64,000 bases of DNA from Phymatolithon calcareum (taxonomy: Eukaryota; Rhodophyta; Florideophyceae; Hapalidiales), in contig OZ345363.1 of assembly GCA_977006965.1 (NCBI GenBank), positions 1,736,001 through 1,800,000 on the forward strand, read 5' to 3'. The notes under the pieces are model-generated. The model made no database searches and was not told where the DNA came from. It saw only the letters and a program-made list of their open reading frames with translations. The position numbers and the translations under genes are program-made. Of this stretch, positions 22,601-33,101 are shown piece after piece (position 1 is the stretch's first letter; each line of letters begins with the position of its first letter).

Positions 22601-22968
22601 CAGTGCGCAAGAGACCACACTGAACCTCATGTAAACGAGGCTGGGGCATGTGAATGCTGCAGCGATCGAAAAGATGCTAAGGAGGGAAGAGCTGACGGAG
22701 CTGGAAGCACTGTCTGGAGAAGCAAGCCCGAGCAATGGGATTGGTTTTTATACTCGAAAAGACACAGAAAGAGCCGTCCTCCGTTACACAGCAGTCGTAA
22801 GGCACCAACAACCCCACAGAGGACTGAGATAGGATTTCCTTGAATCCTGAGTTTTCCCGTCCGTCATTATGGTGGAGGTTTCGTGAGCTGCACAAAGGTA
22901 GGTAGCATCTGAGGAAGCTCTGCTCACATCTTCGAAAGTCTGTGGGGCTTTTAAATAAACATGAATTA
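22600..22968 (+). mobile_element. LINE1 3'-end fragment
   Basis: This encodes MNAAAIEKMLRREELTELEA and a short C-terminal remainder, then the 3' UTR (GTAGCATCTGAGGAAGCTCT, then GGGGCTTTTAAATAAAC). The inverted counterpart is 430-790. The 3' UTR recurs at 23640-23776. Confidence 0.7.
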
Positions 22969-22984
22969 TAAAAAACAGCAGTCA

Positions 22985-24130
22985 TAAGACAAGAAAGAAA
23001 GGAGAAAGCCTTACTCGACTTGAAGTCAGCATTCGATCGGGTACCACGAGAGGAGTTAATGTGAGAAATTGACCTCAGATTATCACGAAACGTGGCTTCG
23101 TTGGCTTCACTCTCGCTACAGAAGACTCTCTTCTCCGTTATGAACAACGCAGAAAGAACGCGAGTTATTTGCAAGCGTGGGGTCCCCCAGGGATCCCCCA
23201 TTAGCCCCGCACTGTACAATATTCTGATGGACACCCTGGCAGAAAGAGTTACGGTTATGAGCTTCAACGAATCTAATGCGAGTCTTCGCTTGAATATGTT
23301 TGCTGACGATATCATACTAATGGCGAGGAATGAAGGCGCGCTCCAGCAAATGCTCAATGTATGCTCCGATTGGACGCAGGTCTATCGAATGACTTGGTCG
23401 ACTCAAAAGTGCCCAGTCATACTCCCAAGTCGAAGGATTGGACAACCGTTCCTACATGCGAACGAGGAAGTTCAAATAAGACGCACTGCAGAATATATCG
23501 GTTCGACAATTGACGAGAAGGGAATTCATGATGACAGACTTCTGGAGCGATTCAAAAGGGCAGGCGCAAGTGCGGCTCATGAGTACCCTAGGCAGGACAT
23601 ATGATACAGCACAATCCCGTAGAGAACTGAGACAGGACTACTTTGAGTCCTGAGTTTTCCCGTCCGCCATACTGGTGGACGTTTCTTGAGCTGCACAAAG
23701 GTAGGTAGCATCAGAGGAAGACTTGCCCATATCTTCGGAAGTCTGTGGGGCTTTTAAATAAACTTGAAAGGAAAAAATGATACAGCACAGAAAAATGCAT
23801 AAGGCTTTTCAAAGCATTTATCAGTACGATGCGCATATAACACCCGGCACAATCCGAGTATCGAGAGCAGCAATGAAAGTCCAAAAGGACATCGCAGCAA
23901 TACTGTTTGGAAATTGGACAGGGCGGCACTGGAGAAGACTAATGAAGCTATGCCAAATAGAACCATGGGAGTTCCGCCAACGGCACCTGCTCTCGAAGTT
24001 AACGCGACAACTTGGAAAGGTTGTGGAAGAGACAAGCGACACTGGGGCAGAGCTGGAGGTCGAAACGCTTGACCGCATGCGAAAATTGAACACGGCAACG
24101 GAGATCCAAGGCAGAGGTGCCCTCCGATGA
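22985..24130 (+). pseudogene. LINE1-type RT fragment, split by a short LINE1 insertion
   Basis: RT begins at LLDLKSAFDRVPREEL, has a TGA near 23060, then GVPQGSPISPALYNILMD and NMFADDIILMA in the 170-codon ORF ending at 23604. After removal of 23614-23776 the sequence continues through 23790-24130, where a 117-codon ORF (RHWRRLMKLCQIEPWEFRQ) looks like the post-RT part. A tail piece near 24205 has NRHRILRARWFVGHFPRN, a variant of the C-terminal GRFP motif. Confidence 0.7.
23614..23776 (+). mobile_element. 163-bp LINE1 3' insertion
   Basis: This is only the LINE1 3' UTR with its A-rich tail. It is flanked by the perfect 13-bp duplication ATGATACAGCACA at 23601-23613 and 23777-23789. It is an extreme 5' truncation inside another LINE. 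Confidence 0.85.
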
Positions 24131-24639
24131 GCCTGGGAACTACAAGAAGAACGCCGTGCCAGGAAAATCACCTTTTCTAAATAGTGTACCACACCAAGCA
24201 GTGAGGATGAAAGAAAACAGGCACAGGATTCTCCGCGCAAGATGGTTTGTAGGTCACTTTCCAAGGAATCAGCCGTATTTGATAAAAGCAATGGGCAGTC
24301 AAGAAGAAGAAATGGAAATTTTTATTTAAAAGCTACCAATTCATCAGCAGAAAGCTTGGGACAACTTTTCAATTTCCAGATTTGCGTCTAGAGTGATATA
24401 ATGGGCAGCCAAGGTGCATTTCCAGTTAGAACATTCAACAGCATCGTGAGAAAGCCTACATGGTCCCCTGTAGAGGATAACAACGGAGTCGGAGCCATAG
24501 ACGTGATACTAGGCAATTCTGATTAAGGCAAATGAAAAATTTCAAGGCTAGTAGAATACACGATTAGAAAGTTGCCGACTTTCCGCAAGTTGGGACACAT
24601 GGTACCTTCTCAATAAATCTATTTTATTACGATATTGCG
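24131..24639. other. LINE remnant, SINE-G scrap and unassigned DNA
   Basis: Bases about 24305-24365 are a short antisense SINE-G 3' end (AAGAAGAAGAAATGG, ATTTTTATTTAAAAG). The rest, 24366-24639, shows nothing I can assign. Confidence 0.5.
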
Positions 24640-26030
24640 GTGAAGGATAATTCAAGGATGAAATGAGATCCGTAGCCGAACCTGCATGCCCTTTACATCG
24701 TCTAAACGAATAGACATATTTGGAAACAAAAAACGCCACTTTGCTTGCGACTTCGCGCATGGTGGACCAAATCACCCCATCCTTCTCACTAGGTACACAT
24801 GTAGGCGAAGACGGACAATATATGCTCCACGAAGTAATGCGATTTGCGGAAGACTCGTCATAAAAGTATTTTACTGCGTCCCGATAAATCCCAATTTTTG
24901 CAGTACGAGAAGGTTAATTTACGCATCCAAAGTGGAGCTGGTTAAACTGAGCGTGGTCCGAACGATTTTCGTCATTCACAAAAGTGGGCTGGAGAAAGCC
25001 CAGTTCCCTCGCGATATTGGGATAGTAAAAGAACGGGTGCGAAGTTTTCTCTGCCGTTTCGATCGAAGAGCCACCTGTTTGAGCATCACGCACATCTCCA
25101 TCACCTAGCGATTGCTTAAAGCTCCAGACTTCTGTAGAACCGCGCAAACGTGATCATTTGGCATAAAGCACATGGAACCGTTCTGTAGCTCATCGAGCAA
25201 ACTTACCTTTTACTCTTCTCACATAACGACTCTGTGAGTTAAGAGCTTCCTTGGCCATACGATACTTCTAACGTTCGGTATCGTATTCGCACTGTGCTTA
25301 AACAGTCACGATTATCAGCATTACCAAGATAGTCGATCATAACGATTAGTAGCAACCGACACCCAGCATGTGCGACCACAAGTGTCATCATGGTTAGCTT
25401 CACTCTTCTAGGGGTATATAAGTCGCTCGAGCACACACCTTCAGTAAATGGAAGGCACCGCATTTTTGCACACGTTCACGCACTTCTGCAGCAACTGTCG
25501 AGCCGTAATCACACCATTCGCAATGGTACGTAACAGGTTATCATGTCAGAACGGCCCTAGCTCTATCCACTGCGCCTCCTCCACACGAACATACAACCGA
25601 ATGCACACTCCGTCCACACTCCGACGTTGAGATCAACCTGCACACGATCTAACATTGCATATTTACGGGTGGTAATCCAGTGGGGAATCGACTAGCGGTG
25701 CCGTCCAGAATGGCTTAATGGAAGCTGACATTTATCGATGCAGAGCGCGTTGAGCAAAACAACAAGCGGACGCCGTAGCAGCCCCCAGTCCAGTGCATTA
25801 GTACCTCAAAGACCAATTATTCCTTCTCCCATTGGATGGTGAAATATGAGTGCTGAAATGATGGGATGAAATGAGTTGAATGGTCGCGTCTTGCTGTGCT
25901 GTCAAGGATCGCCGTACCAGGCTTATTCATAATGCTTCCATCACGTAACAGGTATATTCTGACAATCAGAAAATGTACTGGAAGACAAGCATAAAGCCAC
26001 CGGCAGTGAACGTTGTGCCTGAGATCATGA
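24640..26030. repeat. Direct duplication, copy 2
   Basis: This matches 5035-5261 plus 6044-6867 in order and orientation with a few percent differences. It lacks the SINE-G/LINE insertions of copy 1 but carries a solo LTR. The minus strand is coding-like (25147 down to 24548 in one frame with a single TAA at 24914), but I recognise no family. Confidence 0.8.
25184..25472. mobile_element. Solo LTR
   Basis: 289 bp starting TGTAGCTC and ending TTTTGCACA. It is flanked by the 5-bp duplication CGTTC at 25179-25183 and 25473-25477. The uninterrupted site is at about 6370 in copy 1. It contains a TATA-like GGGTATATAAGTCGC. It shares no sequence with the copia or Ty3 elements here, so it marks a further LTR family, probably left by LTR-LTR recombination. 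Confidence 0.85.
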
Positions 26031-26494
26031 TTGAACGACAATATCAGGCGAGCCTCGTGGGGAAGTGAAAAAATGGAGAAATCGCAGCCTCATATCGAGT
26101 GTAACATATCCTCTCGTTGGAGATTACTCGTTCAACTGCCATTGTGCACTTGCAACTGCAACAGTGCACTTGGCTTGGCAAGTTGTAGAACCGAGAGGAT
26201 TGTATGGCATCGCGTGTTCAGTAGGTGAGGGTAATACTGATGAAGGGAACCGGAGGCCGTTCTGAGCTCAATATATTCTTCACTCCGGCATCATCTGGAA
26301 GATCTTGACACAGAATGAGTGGCTACCAAAGTGTCAGCGTCGAAACACGCCATTTCACTCCCAACAGTCGGTAGTTTCTAACGTAGGGGAGCACAATGGG
26401 AGTGGCGACCTCGCTCATGAGTACTCCGATTTCGCGCCTATTGAATAACGCTTTTGCGCTTCTCTACTTAGCGTGCGCAGCAACATCCTAGTTG
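26031..26494. other. Unassigned stretch
   Basis: No gene, repeat family or motif recognised. Confidence 0.4.
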
Positions 26495-26772
26495 TCGATT
26501 GTCGTACGTTGAACATTTCAACGAGGTCGCAGAAGAGAATCTGAAAACTCTACAACGAAATTTGACAAGTCCAAGAGCAGAAGAATCTTGGGAAAAAGGG
26601 ACGAAAAAGGCGATTGACAAACTTTTAGCACTGGAAATCCATATGTTAGAAGAAATGATAGTGTAATGTGATCTGATTGGGTAATGAGATGGCAGTATCA
26701 ACGGGAAGCTGCTCTGGTGTTGGTGAATACCGGCGTTGAGGGCTTCTAAAATAAAAATCTACAATTTCCCCC
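26495..26772 (+). mobile_element. LINE2 3' fragment
   Basis: Nearly identical to the last 280 bp of the 5549-6038 copy: YVEHFNEVAEENLKTLQRNL, then the 3' UTR ending GAGGGCTTCTAAAATAAAAA and CCCCCC. It is 5'-truncated. A clean target-site duplication is not obvious. Confidence 0.75.
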
Positions 26773-27035
26773 CGTTGTACAAGATGCATCAATCCTGTTT
26801 TTTGGCGAAGCTCAGCTTCAGCAAGCCCAAACTTTGCTTGAATCGTCCTGAACCATGCCACTCTTCACCACCACACTCGTCGCTGTCTCAAGAGCTCATT
26901 ACCTTCCATCCAACTACATCTCTTGCAGTTGCACGTCCATATTCTGAGGTGTCCGTCTCACCTCTCGCGCAATAGCCGGCACTTACATTGTCGGGGAAGA
27001 TGGATGCAATACCCCGGGCGACCCTTAATTCGTGG
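26773..27035. other. Unassigned stretch
   Basis: No supported gene or repeat. Confidence 0.35.
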
Positions 27036-27335
27036 GGGGGGGGGGGGGGAATGGCGTGTTTTTATTTAGAAGTCCTCAATCCCGGCGCACGCCAACACGA
27101 GAGCAGCTTCGTGCCTCTTTCATCACTCCATCATCTCCTCTTTTATCACGATTTCTAACAAAATTAATTTGTTCATCGCTTGCCATCCGAATTCCTCGGT
27201 GGGAACTCACATCAGTCAGCAGCCAAAGCGATAAAGAATTGATTCCGATGCCCAATTTGCGCCTCGCAAATTTGAACAAACTTTCTTTTACTTTACACGC
27301 AGAGCCTCAGCTCTCTTCGCTCTAGTTATTACTCT
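27036..27335 (-). mobile_element. LINE2 3' fragment with long C tail
   Basis: On the minus strand this has a short ORF2 end (MASDEQINFVRNRDKRGDD), then the 3' UTR (GTGTTGGCGTGCGCC, TTGAGGACTTCTAAATAAAA) and a homopolymer of about 15 C (G on the plus strand near 27036-27050). It is the longest example of the poly-C ending of LINE2. Confidence 0.7.
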
Positions 27336-27558
27336 ACCGTCTGGGCAAAAGGTCAAAAATTAGCCTCTCCATACCCTTTCCCAGCAGCCGCTCCTGCATC
27401 CGGCATTGCTGCAAAAAAGTACAAACGAGACGTTATTCGCACGAGCGCTAATCTTGCTCGTGAACTCGCAACCCACTCAACCAAGAAACCGCAAAATGGA
27501 GCACCAAAAAATGCAAACCTCGCCGTCGCAAAGCCGCAAATCCAACTCGCGTGCCTCC

Positions 27559-29154
27559 TCACAGCACCGATTCCCCAATAAGTCCCTTAAGTCCCTCCGA
27601 CCGTTGCGCAGGATATCCATAAAACTCCCTCCCCACCTGCTGTTCCGACATGGCCGACAAATTCCTCCCCACAATCCCATGCGGCACACTCGTACTCGAC
27701 TCCGCCTCACTAACCTCCACCGATCGTTCCGACACACAGTCCTGGCTCATCGCGAGTGCCCTACGAATATTCACCGGTTCGCGCAAATCCGCTCTCAGTC
27801 TATCAGGCAGTAAATGCCCCTGTCCATGTTCCGCACGCACGGCGCCATTCGGCGCTGCCACGCTCGAAGCCGTCGCCCCTGCAGTGGACGACCGTTCCGA
27901 CTTAGTTCTGAAAAGCCCACCACGCGCCCGCGCCGCCGCCGACGATGCCGCACCCTTATGCCCCAGAAGGCGACGGAGATCCAGTGCTCGCGACCGCCCC
28001 ATACGCGAGCGGCGAATCTCAGAAACGGGCACCGTGATCGGCCCGCCCGCAATCGCGCGCTGCCTCCGACTGCGCGCGTCATCATCAACCGGACGCGCCG
28101 GCAACGCCACCTCCGAACTCGCACGCTCACGCCAGTCTAGCACGCGTCTCACCACATCGGCACTCGGTGCATTTCTCACCATATGCTCATCGATCTGCGA
28201 ATGCGGATCCGCGCTCGCACGTCTGAGCGCGTTGCGTTCCTGCACGAGACGCGCAATGGTCTTCTTAGCGTCCGCCAGTTCCCCTCTGAGCGTCTCCGTC
28301 TCATCACCGCTGGCAGCAACGGCTGTCATGCCGCGCGCGAGCGCGTCAGCACGTGCGCGGAACGCCGCCGCCTCTGCACGCGCGTCTGCGAGCGCGACGC
28401 GCAGTGCCGCCACAGCGGGATCATCCGCACTCGCCGCCGTCGCGGCGTCGAGTTGCCGTTGCAGGGCGTCGCGCTGCTTGATGACGTGCGCGTCAGATGT
28501 CTGCTCCTCTGCCAGGGTGGCTCGCGCGCGTGTGAGTGCAGCCGCTGCACGCGGAGGCGGGGCGGTGGTGGACAGTTTTGCGTCGAGCATGTCGATGAGA
28601 TCGACAAGGGCGTCCAGCTGCGCCTCGCGGTCATCTCCGAACACGCACGAGCTTACGAATGAGCGCGCGCTGCGCATGCTGCGCACGCTGCGCACATCGT
28701 CGTCTGCGCCGCGCGCCGGCGTGGGCGGCGCAGAGGGTGGGGAATCGTCGGTCGGGGCGAGTCGGCGTGCTGCGGCGAGCTCTGCGCGGAGACGGTCGCG
28801 CTCGCGCTCTGCGGCGCGACGCTTCACGAGCGCGCGGCCGTACAGGCGTTTCAGGGAGATTGTTTCAGACTCTTGTGTTGAGAGAGCGTCCTCCAAGAGA
28901 TGTGTGCGTGGAGCGTCTGCGCGACGACGCAAGGAGGTGTCGGAGACGGGTGCGCGCGGCGGTTTGGGAACGCGGAGCGATTCCGCGACGCTGGTTATGC
29001 TGTCGCGCGCGGACTTTGAGGCGGCTAGGGAGCGACGCGCGCGCAGACCGGTTGTTCGCAGCGCGGCGTCGGAAACTGCGGCGGATTGTGCAGACGGTGG
29101 AGGGAGGGGGAGCTCCGGGAGGTCGGATGGTGGGGCGCCATCCGCACTTGTCAT
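27559..29154 (-). CDS. Coiled-coil, Ser/Arg/Ala-rich protein (532 aa), intact host-like gene
   Basis: The ATG at 29154 has a good context (CACCATGAC). The frame extends upstream but without an ATG, so I start here. The N-terminal 110 residues are Pro/Ser/Arg-rich and probably disordered. About residues 115-150 form a charged helix (KRLYGRALVKRRAAERERDR). A second coiled coil runs at about 205-330 (REAQLDALVDLIDMLDAKL, ELADAKKTIARLVQERNALR). The C-terminal 180 residues are basic and Ser-rich (SEIRRSRMGRSRALDLRRLL). No enzyme motif, signal peptide or membrane segment. The layout suits a cytoskeletal or scaffold protein, but the function is unknown. It is much more GC-rich than the flanking elements. 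The opposite strand has a 520-codon ORF, which I treat as a shadow. Confidence 0.65.
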   Translation of the reverse strand: MTSADGAPPSDLPELPLPPPSAQSAAVSDAALRTTGLRARRSLAASKSARDSITSVAESLRVPKPPRAPVSDTSLRRRADAPRTHLLEDALSTQESETISLKRLYGRALVKRRAAERERDRLRAELAAARRLAPTDDSPPSAPPTPARGADDDVRSVRSMRSARSFVSSCVFGDDREAQLDALVDLIDMLDAKLSTTAPPPRAAAALTRARATLAEEQTSDAHVIKQRDALQRQLDAATAASADDPAVAALRVALADARAEAAAFRARADALARGMTAVAASGDETETLRGELADAKKTIARLVQERNALRRASADPHSQIDEHMVRNAPSADVVRRVLDWRERASSEVALPARPVDDDARSRRQRAIAGGPITVPVSEIRRSRMGRSRALDLRRLLGHKGAASSAAARARGGLFRTKSERSSTAGATASSVAAPNGAVRAEHGQGHLLPDRLRADLREPVNIRRALAMSQDCVSERSVEVSEAESSTSVPHGIVGRNLSAMSEQQVGREFYGYPAQRSEGLKGLIGESVL

Positions 29155-29675
29155 GGTGCGGATGAATTTACCTCGAGCCGCGGCGACGCGGTGCGAGGAT
29201 TGTTGTTGCTGAAATGGGAGCGCCACTACCCATGGAGTCAATCAAGTGGCGGGGTGGATTTTCTAAAAAATGAGATGCGTTTTTGAATTTCGTTTCAAAT
29301 TCAGGAGCGGCGCGATCCGTGTGGAAATGGGTGTCATTCTCGTACACGTGTACATTACAGTGGACGTCGGCGGTTTAGAATTTTTGGCACTGCAATGATG
29401 CATGCATCTGATTTTCTGCAATTGTCGGAAATTTGCACAATTCCAAGCACGGCAAAAGAGCAACGTGAGCCAAAACCTTGGCATCCCGATGTTGGCACGT
29501 TTGATGAAAAATTTTTAGCCACTCTCGATGGCAAAATAGGCGTGGAAGGAAAGTTCGTTAATAGTCAACACAAGACGTGGATCAAAGATGACCTGCCCCA
29601 GGGGTTGGATCAGAATATGGCCAATAATGCAGGGCACCGAGCAATGTCCACCCTATGGCGATGAAAATCAAAGTA
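29155..29675. other. Upstream region of the coiled-coil gene; weak ORF
   Basis: This probably holds the promoter and 5' UTR of the minus-strand gene. A plus-strand 89-codon ORF at 29395-29664 (MMHASDFLQLSEI) has no recognisable family and may be chance. Confidence 0.3.
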
Positions 29676-31480
29676 AGGATTCTGTTTAATTGAAGCTCCC
29701 TTTGTTAATTATCATTGCTCCTGAGAGACTTTTCGTTGCGCTACAATCCTTCGCTTACGTTTTCATGTACGTAGATGACGTTGGACATTTTCTTTGGACA
29801 GTATCCACTGCCCTTTCCAGCATCTCTTTTTGGATATCGGAAAGTCGTTGTTTGGGCATTACGTTTGAAATATCTGTGAGAGCTTCATCGAGTGCGGAAT
29901 CTTCGTTTCTTGCTTGCTCTTGCGAGGGTTATGGGAAGCAGTGAAATAACAAGTGCGTGCAAAGAAGATGCTGCTTCGTTTTTTTGAGGGTTAGAAATGG
30001 TGGTAGCTCGTCCTTGATGGTCTGAGGAGGGCTCCGGCCCTCCCGTCCAGCGGGTTTAGGAGGGAGACATGCATCCAATTCTTCTTTTGCGTTCTTCTGC
30101 CTTCTTGCGTTTACATTTGTCGTAGCAGCTAGGGTGCGCTCAAATTCCTCTGTAGAGGTACAGAGAAGAGCTTTGTGAAGCACATCGTTTGTCACGTTCA
30201 ATATTGCCAGTCGTGTTGTGCCCTTGGGAAGCCCAAGTGCCTGTTTTCTTCGAAATTTCTGTGCTGTTATGAACTTGGAGCTCAAAAGTGATTGGTGTAG
30301 TTGAATAGACTCCAGACGGCATATTCCTCGAAAGAGGGCCTACATATTCTTGCACCAGGTGCCGAACATTCTTGAGAACAGTTTGCTCTCTAGAGCGTCC
30401 TGTGCGAGAAGGATGTTGCTCGCCAGGTCTGCGAACTGGAGAAGATACTCCGTCAATGGCCGGACGAGCGCCTTATATAGTATTAAGCATGTCGAGGGTG
30501 TGAAACCTTTTCCGTGGAGTCTTATGTTTCCGAGAACCATAAGTCGATTCTGTTCAGCATCTATTCTGGAAAGAGTAGAAGTTTCTGTTCCGCCATTCGA
30601 AGATATGGACATGCCTAAGTGTGTAGTTTTGGACACAGTATCGATTTCTTTTCTGGGAAGAACGAATTTGAAGCTTTCGTTTGCACCATTGGGAGTTATG
30701 ACGCAACTCTTCCCAATATTGGTATTCCAAACCATCTCGGTAGAGGCGACCCAGTCCCAGGCGGTGTCCAGGAGCAATTGAAGCCTATGGGCGAAAGAGC
30801 GCGATGACGACATCCGCGAGAAACGTAGCCGGGCTTTTTAAATAATGAAACGGAATTCTTGGCACGCTCTCAGCGAGAACATCCATGAAGATAGTATATA
30901 GCACCGGTGATAGTGGCGATCCTTGTGGGACAGCTTGTTTACTACAAACCGGTTGTTTCGGTTCTCCGCAGGAGTGTAGATCATGCTAAGTTGGAGACTG
31001 TACATAACCCATGAGACCAGTGTTGCACCAAGCCTCTTCTTGAGTAGTTGACGAGCTCTTAACCATGCTCAGGATGTGAACAAGTAAGGACTGCTCTTAA
31101 CCTGAAATCACCGTGTGCCACAGGACAGGGGAGTAATTTTCCCCCTCGAGGTCCCGAAGTAGACCAGAGATGGGTTTTGATACCCCACTGAATCGTGTTA
31201 CACCAACAAAAAGAAGAAAACTCTTCTTTAGACAGAGTCTAGCCGAAACCTTTTGGCACTAGGAAACTTGCCCCAAGCGTCAGCAGATGCATGGGAAACA
31301 TTTAAATAAAAATCTACCTTTCTTCTTCTTCTTCTTGAGTAGTCGAGATGCAGTCATATCCCCTTCCCGACAAGAGGACCACCAGGCATAGGTCTTGTAT
31401 GGAAGTGACGAACAGTATTCCGAGATCTCTCCAGAGGCGCCAAATGGCTCTGGTGATTTGGCCTGGGAACAGGCTTAGGC
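29676..31480 (-). pseudogene. LINE3 RT and C-terminal region, decayed
   Basis: Minus strand: LKKRLGATLVSWVMYSLQLS, then AVPQGSPLSPVLYTIFMDVL, LADVVIAL (one Asp of the catalytic FADD block is missing), MVWNTNIGKSCVI, THLGMSISSNG, ILYKALVRPLTEYLLQFADL and FSRMFGTWCKNM. It then shifts frame to RRKQALGLPKGTTRLAIL and ends KNEDSALDEALTDISNVM. The 3' UTR ends AGGGAGCTTCAATTAAAC. A SINE-G at 31049-31330 splits the RT start. Several frameshifts are present. Confidence 0.75.
31049..31330 (+). mobile_element. Full-length SINE-G with target-site duplication
   Basis: 282 bp flanked by CTTCTTGAGTAGT at 31036-31048 and 31331-31343. It starts TGACGAGCTCTTAACC and ends TTTAAATAAAAATCTACC plus CTT repeats. 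This copy defines the unit length. It lies in LINE3. Confidence 0.85.
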
Positions 31481-32640
31481 TGAGTTTACATGCTTACAAG
31501 ACTTTCCTGTGCTGCAATGCACGCACCCGCACGCGGCACAGAATTCCTTCTGTTGCTGCGAAGGGACCCGTTCCGAAAGGGGCCTGCAGGAGGCAGAGAA
31601 GGCACTCGGGGAACAATAAGTTTCTCCACCAATGCGTCAGACAAACGCCAGAATCAATTTTTGATGACGTATCTGGACCAGACGTGAAAGCCACTGTCAA
31701 ACTCGCTAGCGATAGGATAGAATGGAAAAAGCTTAGGCCCTCGAATCGCTGCTAGCCCCACTAAGGGAAAAGCCAAAATGAATGATTGGATGTTTTTAAG
31801 AAGCAAACCTTTTCACAATTCTCTTACAAATGAACTGGTACGACTCGATTGGTATGCAACCATTGCTCTGACTTAGAATTCGTTTTCCTGCGTGCTCAGA
31901 AGGGTCAAGAGCTTACTTCCCAGAAACCGCTTTCCTCGACAGTAAGATTTTCGCTCAAATTGATGGAGGTGAAAACTTCTCTAATGGCAGCTGCAGCCCG
32001 CAACGTGCAGCAACGAGTCAATGAGCAAATGGAATCGACAGGATTGGATGTTAGGGAAAGCTCAGCCTACTGAACGTTAAATTGAGACGCGAGCGAGACA
32101 CGATCAGATCATTAAGGTCATTAGAAGGAATACTGACATTGTTTGCATTAGAGCGGTTTCTCGAGATGAGGATTCAGTGTTCTTAGATTTCCAGAGATGT
32201 CCGTCCAGATTATCGTGAGGTCAAACAGCGCGTACAGTGGACCAGGCAGTAAGGGTCAAGCTTCAACCAGGACTTCCCTTTACCACAAAAAAACACCCTC
32301 CCACCGATTTTTGTCATGCAAGGCCTGTCTGCATTTTGTTGCCCCTGCTTAGTTGTTTATTTGAAAGTCCTCATTAACGCTCCTAAGACTTTACGGGAGC
32401 AGCTTATCGTAACTTGCCGGTACTGCATCTGCTAAATTATCTTACAACTCTACACTATAAGAAAGTCGCCCAGCACCCCGACCCTTCGTCCCTCAATAAG
32501 AAAACCTCGCCAGTTCTCCACAGCGTTTCGCACGGCTTCCGCAAGCATTCCCGGACTCCTCTGTGTCCTCTCAATCCCCTCACACACCTCTTCCATACAA
32601 ACTTTCCTCCCCTCATGCACCATCCACATAATATGCGATA
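31481..32640. other. Mostly unassigned; LINE-like tail near 32345
   Basis: No supported gene. Bases 32345-32400 on the minus strand resemble a LINE2-type 3' end (GAGCGTTAATGAGGACTTTC, then AAATAAAC). The plus ORF 31348-31755 overlaps the LINE3 start and has no motif. Confidence 0.4.
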
Positions 32641-33092
32641 CCGTTTTCGAAAGAAGAAGAAGAAGAAGTGGAGATTTTTATTATAGTGTTACCAACGCAT
32701 CTGCAGACGCTTGGGGCAACACTTCTGATGAGCCACGAGGACTCAACTCAGAGCCCAGAGGCTCCATTTCGCATACAAACGGCTATAGTCAGAAAAATTA
32801 GAAAACCTACCTCTGATCTCAACGGAGAGATCTCGAGTGGGAAAATCATTTCACTTCAACGGCCACGCAGAGCATCGTATCGTGTGAACGTGCGGAAAGG
32901 AACATTTTATGACTTCCGAGGTCGTTTCCCGCGCCAAGCAAGTTTACCGACGTCCCGGGTCCGCGTGCCGCGCCGATCTTCAGGACTTACTCTCGCTCGG
33001 CCTGCCCGCCGATCCGCGCGGGGGGGTTACTGATGTCCCCAGTCTTGCGTGCGCCGGAGCGCGATGGGCAAGTTTACCGACGTCCCGGGTCC
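32641..33092. other. SINE-G scrap and short direct repeats
   Basis: Bases 32652-32735 are an antisense SINE-G 3' end. A 25-bp sequence beginning GCAAGTTTACCGACGTCCCG occurs at about 32938 and again at about 33068. The interval between is GC-rich and unassigned. Confidence 0.5.
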
Positions 33093-33101
33093 TTTCGAAA
33101 G

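Larger units (their letters stand above)
7198..23408. repeat. Inverted duplication, long (right) arm
   Basis: This is the partner of 1-2531 in opposite orientation. Matching blocks are 7198-8422 plus 9631-9702 (with 1064-2531) and about 22315-23408 (with 1-1069). Everything else in the arm is later insertion: a LINE1 at 8423-9630, the rest of the minus-strand LINE2-b, LINE2-a with copia C inside it, and the minisatellite composite. The short arm supplies the empty site for the LINE1. Confidence 0.85.

Noticed and set aside
27650-29212. Plus-strand 520-codon ORF
   Set aside because: It mirrors the minus gene in GC-rich DNA, is low-complexity Ser/Ala/Arg, and lacks domains. The minus frame has the better start and a coiled-coil pattern.
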